Assembly: GCA_016936555.1 (NCBI GenBank)
Contig: JAFGXR010000108.1
Coordinates: 62,001 to 126,000, forward strand
Direction: 5' to 3'
Length of the DNA: 64,000 bases
DNA from: Spirochaetales bacterium
Lineage (GTDB): Bacteria > Spirochaetota > Spirochaetia > DSM-2461
Both the position numbers and the translations under genes were made by a program. Position 1 is the stretch's first letter. The number at the start of each line of letters is the position of its first letter. The notes under the pieces were generated by a model that was not told where the DNA came from, did not search any database, and saw nothing but the letters and a program-made list of their open reading frames with translations. Below, one piece after another: positions 61,904 to 64,000 of the stretch.

Positions 61904-62608
61904 ATGAAAAAAATTCTTGTTGCCGATGACGAAGAAAAAATCAGAAAGATGATATGCGATTATCTCGAAGCGGTCGGTTATGAAACCGTAACCGCTGCGG
62001 ATGGAATCGATGCCATTACACAGACCGTTGCGGAAAAACCCGACCTGATCGTTCTGGATATCATGATGCCGGGACTTGACGGTTTTGACAGCACGAGGCG
62101 GATCCGGGAAAAAACCGATGTCCCCATTATAATGGTGACGGCCCGGGCCGAGGAGGCTGACAAGCTTATGGGGCTCGATGTGGGAGCTGATGACTATATC
62201 GTCAAACCTTTCAGTCTGAAGGAACTGGCCGCCAGAATCCGGGCTGTTCTCAGAAGGACCGACAAGGCCGCGGCCGGTGATGAAGAGGATAAAACTCCCA
62301 ATATCATTACCGTAAAGGACATCCGACTGGACAGCGAAAAAATGTCTGTCTACCGCGATGGCGAGAGGCTGGACCTCACATCGGTACAATTCGAGATTTT
62401 CAAACTTCTCATTTCCCATCCCGGAAGGGTTTTTACGCGAATGCAGCTTCTCAACGCTTTTCAGGAGGATGCCTTCGAAGGCTATGAGAGAACCATAGAC
62501 GTACACATCAAAAATATCAGGAAAGCGGTCGAGAGAACGCCTTCCAGACCGGAATACATCGAGACAGTCTGGGGAACGGGCTACCGTTTTGCCGAGGAGC
62601 AGGGCTGA
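61904..62608 (+). CDS. OmpR/PhoB-family response regulator
   Basis: 234 residues. Receiver domain with phospho-acceptor D52 ('VLDIMMPGLDGF') and K in 'DDYIVKPFS'. C-terminal winged helix ('SVQFEIFKLLISHPGRVFTR', then 'RTIDVHIKNIRKAVE'). Its stop is followed one base later by the kinase start. Likely targets include the Met/Gly-rich protein gene just upstream, where a direct repeat is present. Confidence 0.95.
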   Translation: MKKILVADDEEKIRKMICDYLEAVGYETVTAADGIDAITQTVAEKPDLIVLDIMMPGLDGFDSTRRIREKTDVPIIMVTARAEEADKLMGLDVGADDYIVKPFSLKELAARIRAVLRRTDKAAAGDEEDKTPNIITVKDIRLDSEKMSVYRDGERLDLTSVQFEIFKLLISHPGRVFTRMQLLNAFQEDAFEGYERTIDVHIKNIRKAVERTPSRPEYIETVWGTGYRFAEEQG

Positions 62609-62609
62609 T

Positions 62610-64000
62610 ATGTTCAGGCTCCGGTCCCGTATCATGCTATCCTTTTCTCTGATAATTATCGCCGGGACCATACTCATGGTTTCCTTCATCAATATCACGA
62701 CCAGAACGGGCTACCGCTCTTTTGCCGAGCAGAACGATGTCGATATCGCCGAATCGATACGGATTCCCCTGGAGGAATACTACAGAGGCACGGGAAGCTG
62801 GGACGGCGTGGAGACCATCCTCCTGTTCCCCCTTTCCCGCACCTCCCAGATGCGCGGTATGATGGGGCGGAATCCCGGGCAGGGAGCCAGGCCCGGCGGA
62901 ATGCTGCCCCACATCATTCTGACCGACGGTTCGGGGCAGGTCATTCTGAATACGGATCCCCAGATTTCCCAGGACAAAGAGCGCTACAGCCGCGACGAAC
63001 TGGAGAAAGCCGGAAAGATAGTTGTCAACAACCGGACCGTGGGATACCTTCTCGTCGGTACGATGATCCACCGGGGACTGACGGAAAACGAACAGATCTT
63101 TCTGAATAAGACCATGGTGGTCATTCTGGCCGTTTCGCTTCTGATTCTGTCGGCATCCATCATTGCCTCATGGCTGATCGCTTCAAGGCTTTCGGGGCCT
63201 GTCTCCCGGATGGCCGGTGCAGCCCAGCAGGTCCGCAAGGGCGATCTCTCCACAAGGGTTGCTGTAACGGGTCGGGACGAGTTGTCGGAACTTGCCGATT
63301 CTTTCAACGAAATGGTCCTGTCGCTGGAAAAAAACGATCAGTGGCGAAAGCGGATTATCGCCGATTCGGCCCACGAACTGCGAACCCCTGTCAGTCTGAT
63401 CCAGGGAAATCTGGAGATGATTCTCGACGGACTGTACAAAGCTGACGAAGAGCGTCTTCGCGGCATTTACGATGAAACGCTGGTCCTTACCAGACTGATC
63501 GAGGAGCTTCAGCAGCTATCAAGTGCCGAATTGGGAACCATGAATCTCAATATTGAAGAGATCGATCCTCTGGCTCTGCTCGACAATGTTCTGAATGTCT
63601 TTACCGCCGGGGCGGAAAAATCCCGGATTGAATTGAGGAACAGGATGGAGGGACGTCTGCCTTCCTTTCAGGGAGACTATCAGAAACTCAAGCAGGTATT
63701 CGCCAACATGCTGGCCAATGCTTTCCGGCATACGCCCGAAGGCGGCTTTATCGAGATCAGAAGCCGTATCGAGGGGAATCATCTGATCCTGGAAATTGAA
63801 GACAGCGGTCCCGGGATCCCGCCGGAAGACCTGGAGAAGATATTTGAGCGGTTCTACCGCACCGACACCGGCAGAAACAGGAACCACGGCGGATCGGGAC
63901 TCGGACTGGCCATCAGCCGGGAGATCCTCAGGCTGCACAATGGGACAATTTCCGCTCTTTCACCGGAAGGGAAAGGGGCGATTTTTTTAATTTCTCTGCC
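62610..64000 (+). CDS. Sensor histidine kinase of the OmpR-type pair (3' partial)
   Basis: The frame starts at ATG 62610 and is still open at the window end, 463 codons in, probably within a few residues of the stop. Two transmembrane helices (~residues 8-28 and ~167-190) flank a periplasmic sensor region with the Met/Gly-rich segment 'QMRGMMGRNPGQGARPGGML' (~85-105). HAMP (~190-240) and HisKA with H255 in 'SAHELRTPVSLIQGN' follow, then an ATPase domain with 'NMLANAFRHTPEGG', 'EDSGPGIPPEDLEKIFERFY' and 'GGSGLGLAISREIL'. It is the cognate kinase of the regulator at 61904. Confidence 0.95.
   Translation, partial: MFRLRSRIMLSFSLIIIAGTILMVSFINITTRTGYRSFAEQNDVDIAESIRIPLEEYYRGTGSWDGVETILLFPLSRTSQMRGMMGRNPGQGARPGGMLPHIILTDGSGQVILNTDPQISQDKERYSRDELEKAGKIVVNNRTVGYLLVGTMIHRGLTENEQIFLNKTMVVILAVSLLILSASIIASWLIASRLSGPVSRMAGAAQQVRKGDLSTRVAVTGRDELSELADSFNEMVLSLEKNDQWRKRIIADSAHELRTPVSLIQGNLEMILDGLYKADEERLRGIYDETLVLTRLIEELQQLSSAELGTMNLNIEEIDPLALLDNVLNVFTAGAEKSRIELRNRMEGRLPSFQGDYQKLKQVFANMLANAFRHTPEGGFIEIRSRIEGNHLILEIEDSGPGIPPEDLEKIFERFYRTDTGRNRNHGGSGLGLAISREILRLHNGTISALSPEGKGAIFLISL

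Noticed and set aside
1-64000. CRISPR arrays, tRNA or rRNA genes, insertion sequences, prophage genes
   Set aside because: None seen on either strand by reading; a dedicated tRNA or covariance scan was not possible.

Overview
The window looks like chromosomal DNA from a carbohydrate-degrading spirochaete (Spirochaetaceae-like). The evidence is indirect: three CUT1 sugar ABC cassettes without their own ATPase, binding proteins whose mature N-termini begin in the style of AEGQ, GTQEKG or GGQQG, many secreted lipoproteins, a 7TMR-DISM diguanylate cyclase, and no SusC/SusD or type IX secretion genes. No rRNA, tRNA, CRISPR array, transposase or phage gene was recognised. Species-level placement is not possible from the sequence alone.

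Layout. (A) 1-12.9 kb, + strand: a tightly packed cassette of an NHL/TPR/Yip1 membrane protein (5' cut by the window), a DUF5696-like secreted protein, two CUT1 permeases, a sugar-binding protein, a membrane-anchored AraC regulator and a large cytoplasmic GH106-like glycosidase. (B) 13.0-28.4 kb, + strand: a surface polysaccharide locus. It holds two paralogous small lipoproteins, two stand-alone F5/8C (discoidin) lipoproteins, a porin-like outer-membrane protein, four clan GH-A-like glycosidases (three of them lipoproteins) and two deacetylase-fold proteins. A and B together read as one degrade-bind-import system. (C) 28.4-33.1 kb: a RocR-like sigma-54 activator, then a 19-nt palindrome and a -24/-12 promoter, then a RocB-like M20 peptidase and an NhaC-type antiporter. 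(D) 33.1-47.7 kb: a second CUT1 cassette (- strand), a GPH/MelB-type symporter, a lipoprotein sulfatase, an IclR repressor and a six-gene catabolic operon (split transketolase, RpiB/LacAB-like isomerase, IolD-like ThDP enzyme, a Gfo/Idh/MocA dehydrogenase fused to an SCP2 domain, and a methylmalonate-semialdehyde-dehydrogenase-like enzyme). The symporter and the catabolic operon share the same operator architecture, and both promoters are predicted to give leaderless mRNAs. (E) 47.9-52.8 kb, - strand: a PQQ-type sugar dehydrogenase, a winged-helix/TPR regulator paired with a lone receiver domain, and a 7TMR-DISM-GGDEF protein. (F) 52.9-58.0 kb, - strand: a third CUT1 cassette with a NarL-type response regulator and a 7TM histidine kinase. 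(G) 58.1-64 kb, + strand: an orphan sensor kinase, a CD3324-family small DNA-binding protein behind a leader peptide and long hairpin, a Met/Gly-rich secreted protein, and an OmpR-type two-component system whose kinase runs off the window.

The strongest candidate for an undescribed system is the IclR-controlled operon of region D. Its enzymes do not make any complete pathway I know: there is no kinase, no IolE/IolB/IolC/IolJ and no sulfosugar-specific gene. It also carries a dehydrogenase-SCP2 fusion, a combination I do not recall.
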